Origin: Ruegeria_C sp041537905
GTDB taxonomy: Bacteria > Pseudomonadota > Alphaproteobacteria > Rhodobacterales > Rhodobacteraceae
Reading direction: 5' to 3'
Length of the DNA: 64,000 nucleotides
Assembly (NCBI RefSeq): GCF_041537905.1
Contig: NZ_JBGRUO010000002.1
Coordinates: 124,001-188,000, forward strand
A program made the translations under genes and the position numbers. Under the pieces are notes generated by a model. The model saw only the letters and a list, made by a program, of their open reading frames with translations. It was not told where the DNA came from and made no database searches. Below are positions 6,913 through 15,019 of the stretch, piece after piece. Every line of letters begins with the position of its first letter. Position 1 is the stretch's first letter.

Positions 6913-8618
6913 CAGGCAGCCAGATCGTCGGCGCTGAGCGCAAAGAGGTCAGCCGCCCCGTTTTGCGCCTGCACCAGCAGACCGGAATATTCCGGCAGCA
7001 GCGCGTGGATGTAGAACCGTGCCAGCTTGGCTCGCGGTCCCTCGGGCTCGGCCAGTGCCGCAACCAGATGGTAATGCGCGCCCAGCACCCGGGCAAAGGC
7101 CCGCAGATAGGGCAGCGCGCCCGCAAAGCGGTCGTTCATATCGCCCTGAGCGACCAGCCACTCGGTGGTTTCACGCAGCGATTCCGTGGCCTCCCAGACT
7201 GGCTCTGCCAGTTCCGGCAGGGTGGCACGGGCCTGTTCGGCGTGATCTTCGATCTCGTCCAGCAAGTGCGCCGCCGCCTCGCCACCATCCATCATCTTGC
7301 GACCCACCAAGTCCATCGCCTGAATGCCGCTGGTCCCCTCATAGATCGCTGTCACGCGCACATCGCGATAGAATTGCGCCGCGCCGGTTTCCTCGATAAA
7401 GCCCATGCCGCCATGAACCTGAACGCCGGTCTCCGCCACGCGGATGCCCGTTTCAGTGCCGAAGGTCTTGGCAATCGGCGTCAGGAAGGCCGCCCGGGCG
7501 ATCCAGTTCGCATCACCGGTGGCGTGGCCCATGTCGATGGCACCGGCACAGGCCAGCAGAATGGCCCGCGCAGCGAACGTGTCGGCGCGCATCTCCATCA
7601 GCATGCGGCGCACATCGGCATGATCGAGGATGGTTCCGGTTGGCGCGCTGCGCCCCTGCTTGCGTTCCTGCGCATAGGCCAGCGCGTGCTGATAGGCCCC
7701 TTCGGCGATGCCGACACCCTGCCCGCCAACACCCAGACGCGCGTTGTTCATCATGGTGAACATGGCCGCCATGCCCTTATGCGGCTCACCCACCAGCCAG
7801 CCCTTGGCGCCATCATACTGCATTACGCAGGTCGGCGATCCGTGCAGGCCCAGCTTGTGCTCCAGCGAGACCACTTTCAGCGTGTTGGCCACACCAGCTG
7901 CGCCGTCTTCATCGGGCAGGTTGCGCGGAACCAGAAACAGCGAAATCCCCTTGGTGCCCGGCGCGGCATCGGGCAGGCGCGCCAGCACGAGATGGCAGAC
8001 ATTATCGGTAAAGTCGTTATCGCCCCAGCTGATGAAGATCTTCTGACCGGTCACCGCATATGTACCGTCATCGTTCGGCTCGGCCCGCGAGCTGAGCGCG
8101 CCAACATCTGATCCGGCCTGCGGTTCGGTCAGGTTCATGGTTCCGACCCATTCGCCGGAAATCAGCTTTGGCAGATAGAGTGCCTTGAGCGCGTCGCTGG
8201 CGTGGTGTTCCAGCGCCTCGATCTGGCCTTGCGTCATCAATGGTGCGATCTGCAGCGACAGGCAGGCCGCGCTCATCATCTCGTTCACCGCCGTGGTGAC
8301 CGCCATCGGCAAGCCCATGCCACCGAATTCGGGATCGCTGCTCATGCCGACCCAACCGCCTTCGGCAATTGCCTGCCAGCCATCACCAAACCCCGGAGAC
8401 GTGCGCACCACGCCGTTTTCCAGCACTGCCGGGTGCAGATCGCCGACGCGGCGCAGCGGCTCCAGCACATCCCGGCACATCTTTCCGGCCTCATTCAGGA
8501 TGGCGGAAACGACATCACGATCAGCATCGCCAAACCGATCAGTGGCGGTGATCCCGCCCAGATCCGCAACGTTGTAAAGCAGGAATTCGTAATCAGAGAG
8601 CGGTGCTGTATAGGACAT
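6912..8618 (-). CDS. Acyl-CoA dehydrogenase with C-terminal extension, DmdC-like
   Basis: The start at 8618 gives 568 residues and has GAGG five bases before the ATG; an ATG 33 bases upstream lacks such a site. Visible blocks are MNLTEPQAGSDVGALSSRA, GQKIFISWGDND for FAD/substrate binding, VHGGMGFIEETGAAQFYRD, and IYEGTSGIQAMDLVGRK with the catalytic Glu. A roughly 130-residue C-terminal domain follows. This architecture is shared with 3-methylmercaptopropionyl-CoA dehydrogenase (DmdC) of the DMSP demethylation pathway, of which roseobacters carry several paralogues. No other dmd gene is nearby, so the substrate stays open: a short or medium acyl-CoA or MMPA-CoA. Confidence 0.88.
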   Translation of the reverse strand: MSYTAPLSDYEFLLYNVADLGGITATDRFGDADRDVVSAILNEAGKMCRDVLEPLRRVGDLHPAVLENGVVRTSPGFGDGWQAIAEGGWVGMSSDPEFGGMGLPMAVTTAVNEMMSAACLSLQIAPLMTQGQIEALEHHASDALKALYLPKLISGEWVGTMNLTEPQAGSDVGALSSRAEPNDDGTYAVTGQKIFISWGDNDFTDNVCHLVLARLPDAAPGTKGISLFLVPRNLPDEDGAAGVANTLKVVSLEHKLGLHGSPTCVMQYDGAKGWLVGEPHKGMAAMFTMMNNARLGVGGQGVGIAEGAYQHALAYAQERKQGRSAPTGTILDHADVRRMLMEMRADTFAARAILLACAGAIDMGHATGDANWIARAAFLTPIAKTFGTETGIRVAETGVQVHGGMGFIEETGAAQFYRDVRVTAIYEGTSGIQAMDLVGRKMMDGGEAAAHLLDEIEDHAEQARATLPELAEPVWEATESLRETTEWLVAQGDMNDRFAGALPYLRAFARVLGAHYHLVAALAEPEGPRAKLARFYIHALLPEYSGLLVQAQNGAADLFALSADDLAA

Positions 8619-8672
8619 GGGAACCTCGGTCACGGAAGGCGTGTCTGCCAAGCTGGCAGGGCAACGCCTGAG

Positions 8673-8687
8673 TCAATTCTGTATTGA
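8673..8687. promoter_or_regulatory. Candidate operator in the acyl-CoA dehydrogenase / sua5 divergent gap
   Basis: The short palindrome TCAAT-tctgt-ATTGA lies 55 bases upstream of the acyl-CoA dehydrogenase start, in an AT-rich part of the 134-base divergent gap. Position and symmetry fit a regulator of fatty-acid type genes. No regulator is adjacent and the arms are only 5 bases long, so support is weak. Confidence 0.3.
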
Positions 8688-8752
8688 ACTTGGTTTTGTA
8701 AATAACTAACCGGCACCCTATTGCAAGCAACCTGAACGCGGCGTCACCGACA

Positions 8753-9721
8753 ATGATGGGCAAAAAAACCGAACGTCTGAGCGCCGCACCCGACGATATC
8801 ACGCGGGCGGCACGGATTTTGAGCACCGGCGGTCTGGTCGCCTTCCCGACCGAGACGGTCTACGGGCTGGGCGGCGACGCCCGCGATGATCGCGCCGTGG
8901 CCGCGATCTATGAGGCCAAGGGACGGCCAAGCTTCAACCCGCTGATTGCGCATCTGCCCTCGGTTGAAGCCGCAAGGCGCTATGTGGCTTGGTCCGATCA
9001 GGCCGAAGCGCTTGCGCAGGCCTTCTGGCCCGGACCGCTGACGCTGGTTCTGCCCTTGCGCGATGGGCATGGCATATCGTCTCTGGTCACTGCCGGGCTC
9101 GACACGCTTGCGGTGCGGGTGCCCGCGCATCCGGCAGCACGCGCGTTGCTGAGCGCCTTCGATGGCCCGGTTGCAGCGCCCTCGGCCAACCCCTCGGGTC
9201 GGATCAGCCCGACTACGGCAGCACATGTCAGCGCCGGGCTTGATGGGCGCATCGACGCCATACTGGATGACGGCCCCTGTACGGTCGGGCTGGAATCGAC
9301 GATTCTGGGACTGTTCGAGCACCCCGCTTTGCTGCGCCCCGGCGGCGTCAGCGCCGAAGAGATCACGCAGGTGCTTGGCTCCGCCCCGCAGGTCCATGAC
9401 GGCGCCAAGAAAATCACCGCGCCGGGTCAGTTGCAGTCGCATTATGCGCCCGCCTCCAGCGTCCGACTTAACGCGTCTGAACGGCGGGGCAATGAGGTCT
9501 TGCTGGGATTTGGCGATATGGCGTGCGATCTGAACCTGTCGCAATCAGGTGATCTGGTTGAGGCAGCGTCTCGGCTTTTTGCAGCGCTGCATGCGCTTGA
9601 CCGGACCGGCCGTCCGATTGCGGTGGCCCCGATCCCGCAGGAGGGGCTGGGCGCGGCGATCAACGACCGGCTTGGCCGGGCCGCAGCACCGCGCGACTCA
9701 GGCGTGCCCGGCGCTGGCTGA
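8753..9721 (+). CDS. L-threonylcarbamoyladenylate synthase, Sua5 type
   Basis: A 322-residue protein that makes threonylcarbamoyl-AMP for the universal tRNA t6A37 modification. The YrdC domain has FPTETVYGLGGDARDD near residue 33, AKGRPSFNPLIAHLPS near 53 and VAAPSANPSGRISPTTA near 145. The extra C-terminal third, with APGQLQSHYAPA as linker, makes it the long Sua5 form rather than TsaC. The start is one of two adjacent ATGs. Its 3' end overlaps the convergent yqgE gene by 24 bases. Essential housekeeping function; cytoplasmic. Confidence 0.93.
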   Translation: MMGKKTERLSAAPDDITRAARILSTGGLVAFPTETVYGLGGDARDDRAVAAIYEAKGRPSFNPLIAHLPSVEAARRYVAWSDQAEALAQAFWPGPLTLVLPLRDGHGISSLVTAGLDTLAVRVPAHPAARALLSAFDGPVAAPSANPSGRISPTTAAHVSAGLDGRIDAILDDGPCTVGLESTILGLFEHPALLRPGGVSAEEITQVLGSAPQVHDGAKKITAPGQLQSHYAPASSVRLNASERRGNEVLLGFGDMACDLNLSQSGDLVEAASRLFAALHALDRTGRPIAVAPIPQEGLGAAINDRLGRAAAPRDSGVPGAG

Positions 9722-10255
9722 AAGGGTCAGCGGGTCGATCCCCAGCAGCTTCAGCGCTGCTTCCCATTTGCGGTCATCGGCAATGTCGAACACCAGGGCC
9801 GGGTCGGCCTGAACCGTTAGCCAGCCGTTTTCGCCAATCTCGCTTTCCAATTGCCCCGGCCCCCAGCCCGAATAGCCCAGCATCAGCAGCCGCTGCGCGG
9901 GCCCGGCGCCATTGGCCATGTCCTCGAGAATGTCGAGGGTCGCGGTCATGCTGAACGCGGCATCCACATTCATCGAATGCAGGTTGGCGTCATAGTCGGT
10001 GGAATGCAGCACAAAGCCACGCGCGGTTTCGACCGGCCCACCAAACCGCACCGGTGTGTCATTGACAACCGGTATCTTGCAGGGAATGTCCAACTGCGTC
10101 AGCAGGGCCGAGACGCGCAGGTCGGCAGGCTTGTTCACGATCAGGCCCATCGCCCCATCTTCGCCATGACTGCAGATATAGACAACCGAGTGTTCAAAGC
10201 GCGGATCGCCCATGCCCGGCATGGCGATCAGAAGCTGTCCGGTAAGGTCCATCAT
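9698..10255 (-). CDS. YqgE/AlgH family protein
   Basis: The start MMDLTGQLLIAMPGM at 10255 is preceded by GGAGAT at a suitable distance and gives 185 residues, the usual size. Family blocks are LLIAMPGMGDPRFEHSVVY, GAMGLIVNKP and RFGGPVETARGFVLHS, plus LGYSGWGPGQLESEI. These are small cytoplasmic alpha/beta proteins whose biochemical role is unsettled; AlgH in Pseudomonas was first linked to alginate control. It is convergent with sua5 (24-base overlap) and divergent from the DsbD-domain gene. Confidence 0.92.
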   Translation of the reverse strand: MMDLTGQLLIAMPGMGDPRFEHSVVYICSHGEDGAMGLIVNKPADLRVSALLTQLDIPCKIPVVNDTPVRFGGPVETARGFVLHSTDYDANLHSMNVDAAFSMTATLDILEDMANGAGPAQRLLMLGYSGWGPGQLESEIGENGWLTVQADPALVFDIADDRKWEAALKLLGIDPLTLSASAGHA

Positions 10256-10341
10256 GTTCCGGCAAATCTCCTTACTGTAACAACAATGGCCCCGCCTGCT
10301 GCCGGACGCAAGAGCAGCGGCACGCATGGGTTGAAAATACC

Positions 10342-10359
10342 CACGTTAACCTTAACGTG
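10342..10359. promoter_or_regulatory. Perfect palindrome upstream of the DsbD-domain gene
   Basis: CACGTTAA-cc-TTAACGTG is an 18-base site with 8-base perfect arms. It lies 38 bases before the DsbD-domain start and 87 bases upstream of yqgE. The symmetry and promoter-proximal position suggest the operator of a dimeric regulator. The spacing does not fit the CtrA consensus TTAA-N7-TTAA. Confidence 0.5.
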
Positions 10360-10396
10360 AGTTGGAATTTTCCGGGCAAGACCGCATGTAGGAACC

Positions 10397-11206
10397 ATGA
10401 TGAAACACGCGTTCCCCTTTCTGATGCTCGCCACGCTGGCGACCACCCCGGCCCTGTCGCAAAACATGGACGATATCGTGCAGCTCGACGTGCTGGACGG
10501 GGGCCGGACCGAGGATGGTACCTATCTGGGCGCGCTGCGCCTGACCCTGGCCGATGGCTGGAAGACCTATTGGCGCGCGCCCGGCGATGCCGGGATACCG
10601 CCGCGCTTTGACTGGGGCGCCTCACGCAATCTGGGCGGGATCGACATCACCTGGCCAACGCCTGAAATCCACGACCAGAACGGAATGCGCAGCATCGGCT
10701 ATACAGACCAGCTTGTCCTGCCGGTCGAGATCTCGCCGCGAAACGCCAACCAACCGGTTCGCCTGCGCGGCGAAATGGAGCTTGGCATCTGCAAGGAGGT
10801 CTGCATCCCCAGCACGCTCGATTTCGATCACAAGCTCGATTCCGATGCGGGTCGCAACCCGGCGATCATCGCGGCCTTCGCGCAGCGGCCCTATTCCAGC
10901 AAAGAGGCCGGTGTGACCTCGGTCACCTGCCGCCTGCAGCCCACCAGTGACGGCGTCCGTATCGAAGCGCAGATCGCCATGCCCTCGGCGGGCGGTGCCG
11001 AGGTTGCCATATTCGAGCCCGGCGATCCGGCGATCTGGGCTGCTCCGGCGCAAACCCGCAGACAGGGCAATACGCTGATCTCTTCGTCGGAATTCGTGGG
11101 TGAGAGCAATCGCCCGATGACGCTGGACCGGTCTGAGATTCGGATCACCGTGCTGGGTTCGAAACATGCGGTCGACATTCAGGGCTGCCCGGCGGCGCCC
11201 GGATGA
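10397..11206 (+). CDS. Periplasmic DsbD N-terminal-type domain protein
   Basis: A 269-residue protein with a signal peptide ending near residue 21 (TTPALSQ). The body is a single domain like the periplasmic alpha domain of DsbD, with LADGWKTYWRAPGDAGIPP near residue 49 and ELGICKEVCIPSTLDFD near 129. The Cys-x-x-x-Cys in that loop is the likely redox pair. It has no membrane helices or thioredoxin domain, unlike full DsbD, so it would need a membrane partner elsewhere. An AGGAACC site precedes two ATGs. The stop overlaps the NUDIX start as ATGA. Confidence 0.85.
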   Translation: MMKHAFPFLMLATLATTPALSQNMDDIVQLDVLDGGRTEDGTYLGALRLTLADGWKTYWRAPGDAGIPPRFDWGASRNLGGIDITWPTPEIHDQNGMRSIGYTDQLVLPVEISPRNANQPVRLRGEMELGICKEVCIPSTLDFDHKLDSDAGRNPAIIAAFAQRPYSSKEAGVTSVTCRLQPTSDGVRIEAQIAMPSAGGAEVAIFEPGDPAIWAAPAQTRRQGNTLISSSEFVGESNRPMTLDRSEIRITVLGSKHAVDIQGCPAAPG

Positions 11207-11628
11207 CGCAGCTTCCCAGGATCGGCGCGCTGGCCGTGGTTCTGCGCGACGGTGAGGTGCTGCTGGCCCGACGCCGCAACAAGCCCGATGCCGGGCTTTG
11301 GGGGTTTCCCGGTGGCCATGTGGAATGGGGCGAGACCGTGCTTTTGGCCGCAACGCGCGAGCTGCGCGAGGAGACCGGCATCCATGCCGAGCCGATCGAC
11401 TACCTGACCAATCTGGACCTGTTGCAGCATGGCGAGGATGGCAGTGTCGATCTGCACTACCTCCTCGTTGGCGTGGCCTGCCGTTACATCGGTGGAACGC
11501 TACAGGCGGCGGACGATGTCTCGGACGCGCGCTGGTTCAAGACCAAAACGGTGCTGGCCGGAGACCTGCCAATGAGCATCCGTGTGCCCGACCTGCTGCA
11601 ACTGGCGCTCAGGAGCGGGTTCTGGTGA
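11203..11628 (+). CDS. NUDIX hydrolase
   Basis: A 141-residue protein with a full Nudix box at residues 38-60: Gly38, Glu44, then REL at 52-54 and EETGI at 56-60. Such enzymes cleave nucleoside diphosphates linked to another group. The LLARRRNKPDAGLWGFPGG lead-in is the common ADP-ribose/mutator-like form, but the substrate cannot be fixed. It is coupled to the DsbD-domain gene upstream, and its last 20 bases overlap the convergent RND permease gene. Confidence 0.9.
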   Translation: MTQLPRIGALAVVLRDGEVLLARRRNKPDAGLWGFPGGHVEWGETVLLAATRELREETGIHAEPIDYLTNLDLLQHGEDGSVDLHYLLVGVACRYIGGTLQAADDVSDARWFKTKTVLAGDLPMSIRVPDLLQLALRSGFW

Positions 11629-14600
11629 GGCGCGCCGCATAAAGCGCCGAGATCAACCAGCTCAACAGCAGGATCACCAACGCCCCGACAAAGAACAAAA
11701 CCAGCCCGCTGCGGATTCCGCCACCGGAGGTGACGGATGCCAGTGGCGCGGGCAGCGCGCCAGTGACCAGCGGCCAGATCATGGTGGGAACCAGCCAGCC
11801 GAATGTGACAAGCCCGCTGATCAGGATCGCCAGCCCAACCCTTGGATCAGCGCCGCGCAGCGCGCGCCGCAGCGCGCTGACCGGCCGCCCGATATCGCGC
11901 TGAATGGCGATCAGAGCCGGTACCAGCAGCAGCACCATGAAGACACCAAAGCCCAAGCCATAGACCAGCGTGATCACCGTGGGTTTGAGGAACTGCGCCT
12001 GCTGTGACCCTTCATAAAGCAGGGGTGTCAGGCCCAGAACGGTGGTCAGCGTGGTCAGCATCACCGGGCGTAGCCGGTCGGCTGCGCCTTCGATGATCGA
12101 AGGGACGAGGCCGCGCTCTTCGGCATATTGATCAATTGTCGTGACCAGCACGATCGAGTCATTGATGATGATCCCGGTCATCCCCAGAAGGCCGACCACG
12201 GTGAACATGCTCAACGGCACATCCTGAATGTAATGACCCCAGATTGTACCCACGAGGCCAAAGGGGATCACCGCCATCACCACCACCGGTCGGGTCCAGC
12301 TGCCAAAGACCCAGGCCAGAACCAGATAGATACCCGTCAGGCAGAGGATCAGCCCGGTGCGGGCATCAGACAGGAACTCGTCCTCCTGCTCGCTCAGCCC
12401 GGCCAACCGCCACTCGACCTGCAGCGCGCTGGCGATCTCGGGCAGGATTTCGGTGCGCAGGGCGGACTCGATCTCTGCCGCGCGCGCCGGGTCATCTTCG
12501 GAGATATCGCCAGTGACGGAAATCACCCGCACGCCATTCTCTCGCCGCACGGTCGAAAACCCCGTCCGCTGCTGGACCGAGACAATATCGGCCAGCGGCA
12601 CGTAAGTGCCTTCGGGCGAGCGCATCAATGTGCGTTCCAGAAAATCGGCGGTCAACTCGTTCTCGGGCAGTTCCACGCGGATTTCGGCACTGCGCGGGCC
12701 GTCGGGATAGGTGGCCGCCTCGATCCCGTTCAGCCGGTTGCGCAGCGCGCGGCCCAGCGTTTCGATGGTAAAGCCCAGCGCCTGCCCCTGCGCGGTCAGA
12801 TCCAGTATCACCTCTTCCTTGTCATAAGCCAGATTGTCCTCGACCGCCGACACTTCCGGATAGCGCAGCACGGCAGCCTGCAGAGCTTCGGACGCCGCTT
12901 TCAGTGTGCTGACATCGGCACCATAGAACTGCACATCCAGCGCATCGCCACCGGGGCCGGACCGCCAGCCGCGGAAACTGACCACCTCTGTCAGGGGATG
13001 GCGGCGGATTTCTTCCTGCAGCTGGGCAATGAACTGGAAGCTGGAATAGGGAACGTCGTCGTTATCAAGGCGCAGGTCGGCATCAATCAGTTCGATCGAA
13101 AGACCACCCAGCAGGTCGGTTTCCTTGCCCTCCATCCCCGACAGGGCGCGCCCGGCATTGCCGCCGACCTCGACCATGACATAGTCAACGGGATACCAGC
13201 CATATTCCTGCTCAAGCCGGGTCGAGACCGCATCCGTGGCGCGTTGCAGTTCGGCCAGCATGTCCATCGTATCAGCGCGGCTCGCCCCCTCGACCATGGC
13301 GATATTGCCGGTGACAGAGCCGCGCTCGGGCGCGTTGAAGAAGCGCCATTGCACATCGCCCTGAATGAACAGCGCGATCTGGCTGGCAAGCAGCACCAAC
13401 GCGCCTGCGATCACGACGTAGCGGGCGCGCACCACCCCTGCCATCAACGGCCGGAACCAGGTGTCGCGCACCCAGCGGAAGCCACGATTCACCACCCGGT
13501 TTGGCGCATCATACCAATGCTGCTTGGCCGAATGGGCAATGGCATGGGACATGTGGTTGGGCAGGATCAGGAAACATTCCACCAGCGAGGCCGCCAGAAC
13601 GGCGATCACGGTGAAGGGGATGTCCTGGATCAACTCTCCAAACCGCCCACCGATTGCGGTGAGACCAAAGAAGGCGATGATCGTGGTCAGTGTCGCCGCC
13701 AGAACCGGCATCGCCATGCGCTGCGCGGCGCGTTCCGAGGCAACGATCGGGTGTTCCCCCAGACGACGGGCGCGGAAATCGGCGTGTTCGCCCACAACGA
13801 TTGCATCATCGACCACGATGCCCAGCGTGATGATCAGACCAAAGAGGCTGACCATGTTGATGGTCAGCCCGCCAATATACATCAGCGCAATGGCTGCAAA
13901 CATCGCGGCAGGAATGCCCGCCGCGACCCAGAAAGCGATACGCGCGTTCAGGAACAGGAACAGCAGGCAGACCACCAGACCAAGCCCGACCAGCCCGTTA
14001 TCGACCAGGATGTTCAACCGCCCGGTGATCGCCTCCGCCCGGGTTCGGATCAGCTCGACCGTCACGCCTTGCGGCAGGCTGGCCTGCATTTCGGCGGCAA
14101 CCTCTTCGACCACGCGCTGCACGTCGATGGCGTCTCCGCCATCGGCGCGATCGACGCGGATCGACATGGCCGGGTTCTCTGCCACGAAATAGCTGCGCTC
14201 GCGATCCACACCTTCGACCCGGATGGTGGCCAGATCGCTGACCAGCAGTTTCGAGCCATCGGCGTTGGAGCGCAGGACAATGCCTTCGATATCCTCGGGC
14301 GAGCGTTTTTCAACGCCGGTGCGCACGCGCGCATTGGCGCCGGTCACGTCTCCGGCGGGGTTGGTATCCACCTCGCCCGCAATGGCCTCGGCGATCTGCG
14401 CCATCGTGATGTCATTGGCGATCAGCTGCATCGTCGGGACTTCGACGATGGTGCGTGGCGCGGCGGCTCCGCGAATGGTCGTCCGGGCCACGCCAGCGGC
14501 AAAGAGGCGGGTGACCAGCTCATCCGCCAGCAAGCCAAGCTGCGCGGGTTCGACCGGGCCGGTGATGACCACATCGGTGACCCGGTCGCGCCAGCCGCCG

Positions 14601-15013
14601 CGCCGCACCTTGGGCTCCTCGGCGTCTTCGGGCAAGGTCGTCAGGCCGTCAACTGCCGCCTGCACATCGTCCGAGGCGCGCGACATGTCCCATCCGGGTT
14701 CGAATTCCAGCGTCAGATCTGCCCGTCCCTCGCGCGATCTGGCCTCGGAACCCGCAACGCCATCCAACGCCAGCAGCGTAGGTTCCATCACCTGCACGAT
14801 GGCGCTGTCCACATCTTCGGGACCTGCACCATCCCATTCGACGCTGATGCGCATATCCTCGATGATCACATCGGGAAAGAACTGCGCCCGCATGTTGGGG
14901 ATCGCCGCCGCGCCCAGCACCAGCAGTACCACCAGCAACAGATTGGCCGCCGTGCGATGCCGGGTGAAGTAGCTGAGCAGCCCGCCTGCCGCGCCTGGGA
15001 TCTCGCGGACCAT
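11609..15013 (-). CDS. RND-family efflux permease with C-terminal extension
   Basis: A 1134-residue inner-membrane transporter. After an N-terminal helix come the large periplasmic loop and the helices with GLIITLGIVVDDAIVVGEH (TM4 region with the paired Asp residues) and SLVECFLILPNHMSHA. The second half has GLLGMTGIIINDSIVLV. It pumps hydrophobic or amphipathic compounds using proton motive force. At about 90 residues longer than usual, it has a tail with two further hydrophobic segments (GLAILISGLVTFGWLVP and SGLVLFFVGALVILLLSW). The adaptor gene lies 6 bases upstream. No TolC-like gene is in the window. Confidence 0.92.
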   Translation of the reverse strand: MVREIPGAAGGLLSYFTRHRTAANLLLVVLLVLGAAAIPNMRAQFFPDVIIEDMRISVEWDGAGPEDVDSAIVQVMEPTLLALDGVAGSEARSREGRADLTLEFEPGWDMSRASDDVQAAVDGLTTLPEDAEEPKVRRGGWRDRVTDVVITGPVEPAQLGLLADELVTRLFAAGVARTTIRGAAAPRTIVEVPTMQLIANDITMAQIAEAIAGEVDTNPAGDVTGANARVRTGVEKRSPEDIEGIVLRSNADGSKLLVSDLATIRVEGVDRERSYFVAENPAMSIRVDRADGGDAIDVQRVVEEVAAEMQASLPQGVTVELIRTRAEAITGRLNILVDNGLVGLGLVVCLLFLFLNARIAFWVAAGIPAAMFAAIALMYIGGLTINMVSLFGLIITLGIVVDDAIVVGEHADFRARRLGEHPIVASERAAQRMAMPVLAATLTTIIAFFGLTAIGGRFGELIQDIPFTVIAVLAASLVECFLILPNHMSHAIAHSAKQHWYDAPNRVVNRGFRWVRDTWFRPLMAGVVRARYVVIAGALVLLASQIALFIQGDVQWRFFNAPERGSVTGNIAMVEGASRADTMDMLAELQRATDAVSTRLEQEYGWYPVDYVMVEVGGNAGRALSGMEGKETDLLGGLSIELIDADLRLDNDDVPYSSFQFIAQLQEEIRRHPLTEVVSFRGWRSGPGGDALDVQFYGADVSTLKAASEALQAAVLRYPEVSAVEDNLAYDKEEVILDLTAQGQALGFTIETLGRALRNRLNGIEAATYPDGPRSAEIRVELPENELTADFLERTLMRSPEGTYVPLADIVSVQQRTGFSTVRRENGVRVISVTGDISEDDPARAAEIESALRTEILPEIASALQVEWRLAGLSEQEDEFLSDARTGLILCLTGIYLVLAWVFGSWTRPVVVMAVIPFGLVGTIWGHYIQDVPLSMFTVVGLLGMTGIIINDSIVLVTTIDQYAEERGLVPSIIEGAADRLRPVMLTTLTTVLGLTPLLYEGSQQAQFLKPTVITLVYGLGFGVFMVLLLVPALIAIQRDIGRPVSALRRALRGADPRVGLAILISGLVTFGWLVPTMIWPLVTGALPAPLASVTSGGGIRSGLVLFFVGALVILLLSWLISALYAARLTRTRS

Positions 15014-15019
15014 GGCGGG

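Noticed and set aside
5515..7014. A 499-codon plus-strand frame opposite the MBL hydrolase and DUF6173-like genes
   Set aside because: The minus-strand genes have convincing motifs and coupled starts; the plus frame shows none.
6912..8618. Naming the acyl-CoA dehydrogenase dmdC outright
   Set aside because: Architecture fits, but several paralogues of this family exist in roseobacters and no other dmd gene is nearby.
10342..10359. CtrA binding site reading of the TTAACCTTAAC core
   Set aside because: CtrA sites have 7 bases between TTAA halves; here there are 2.
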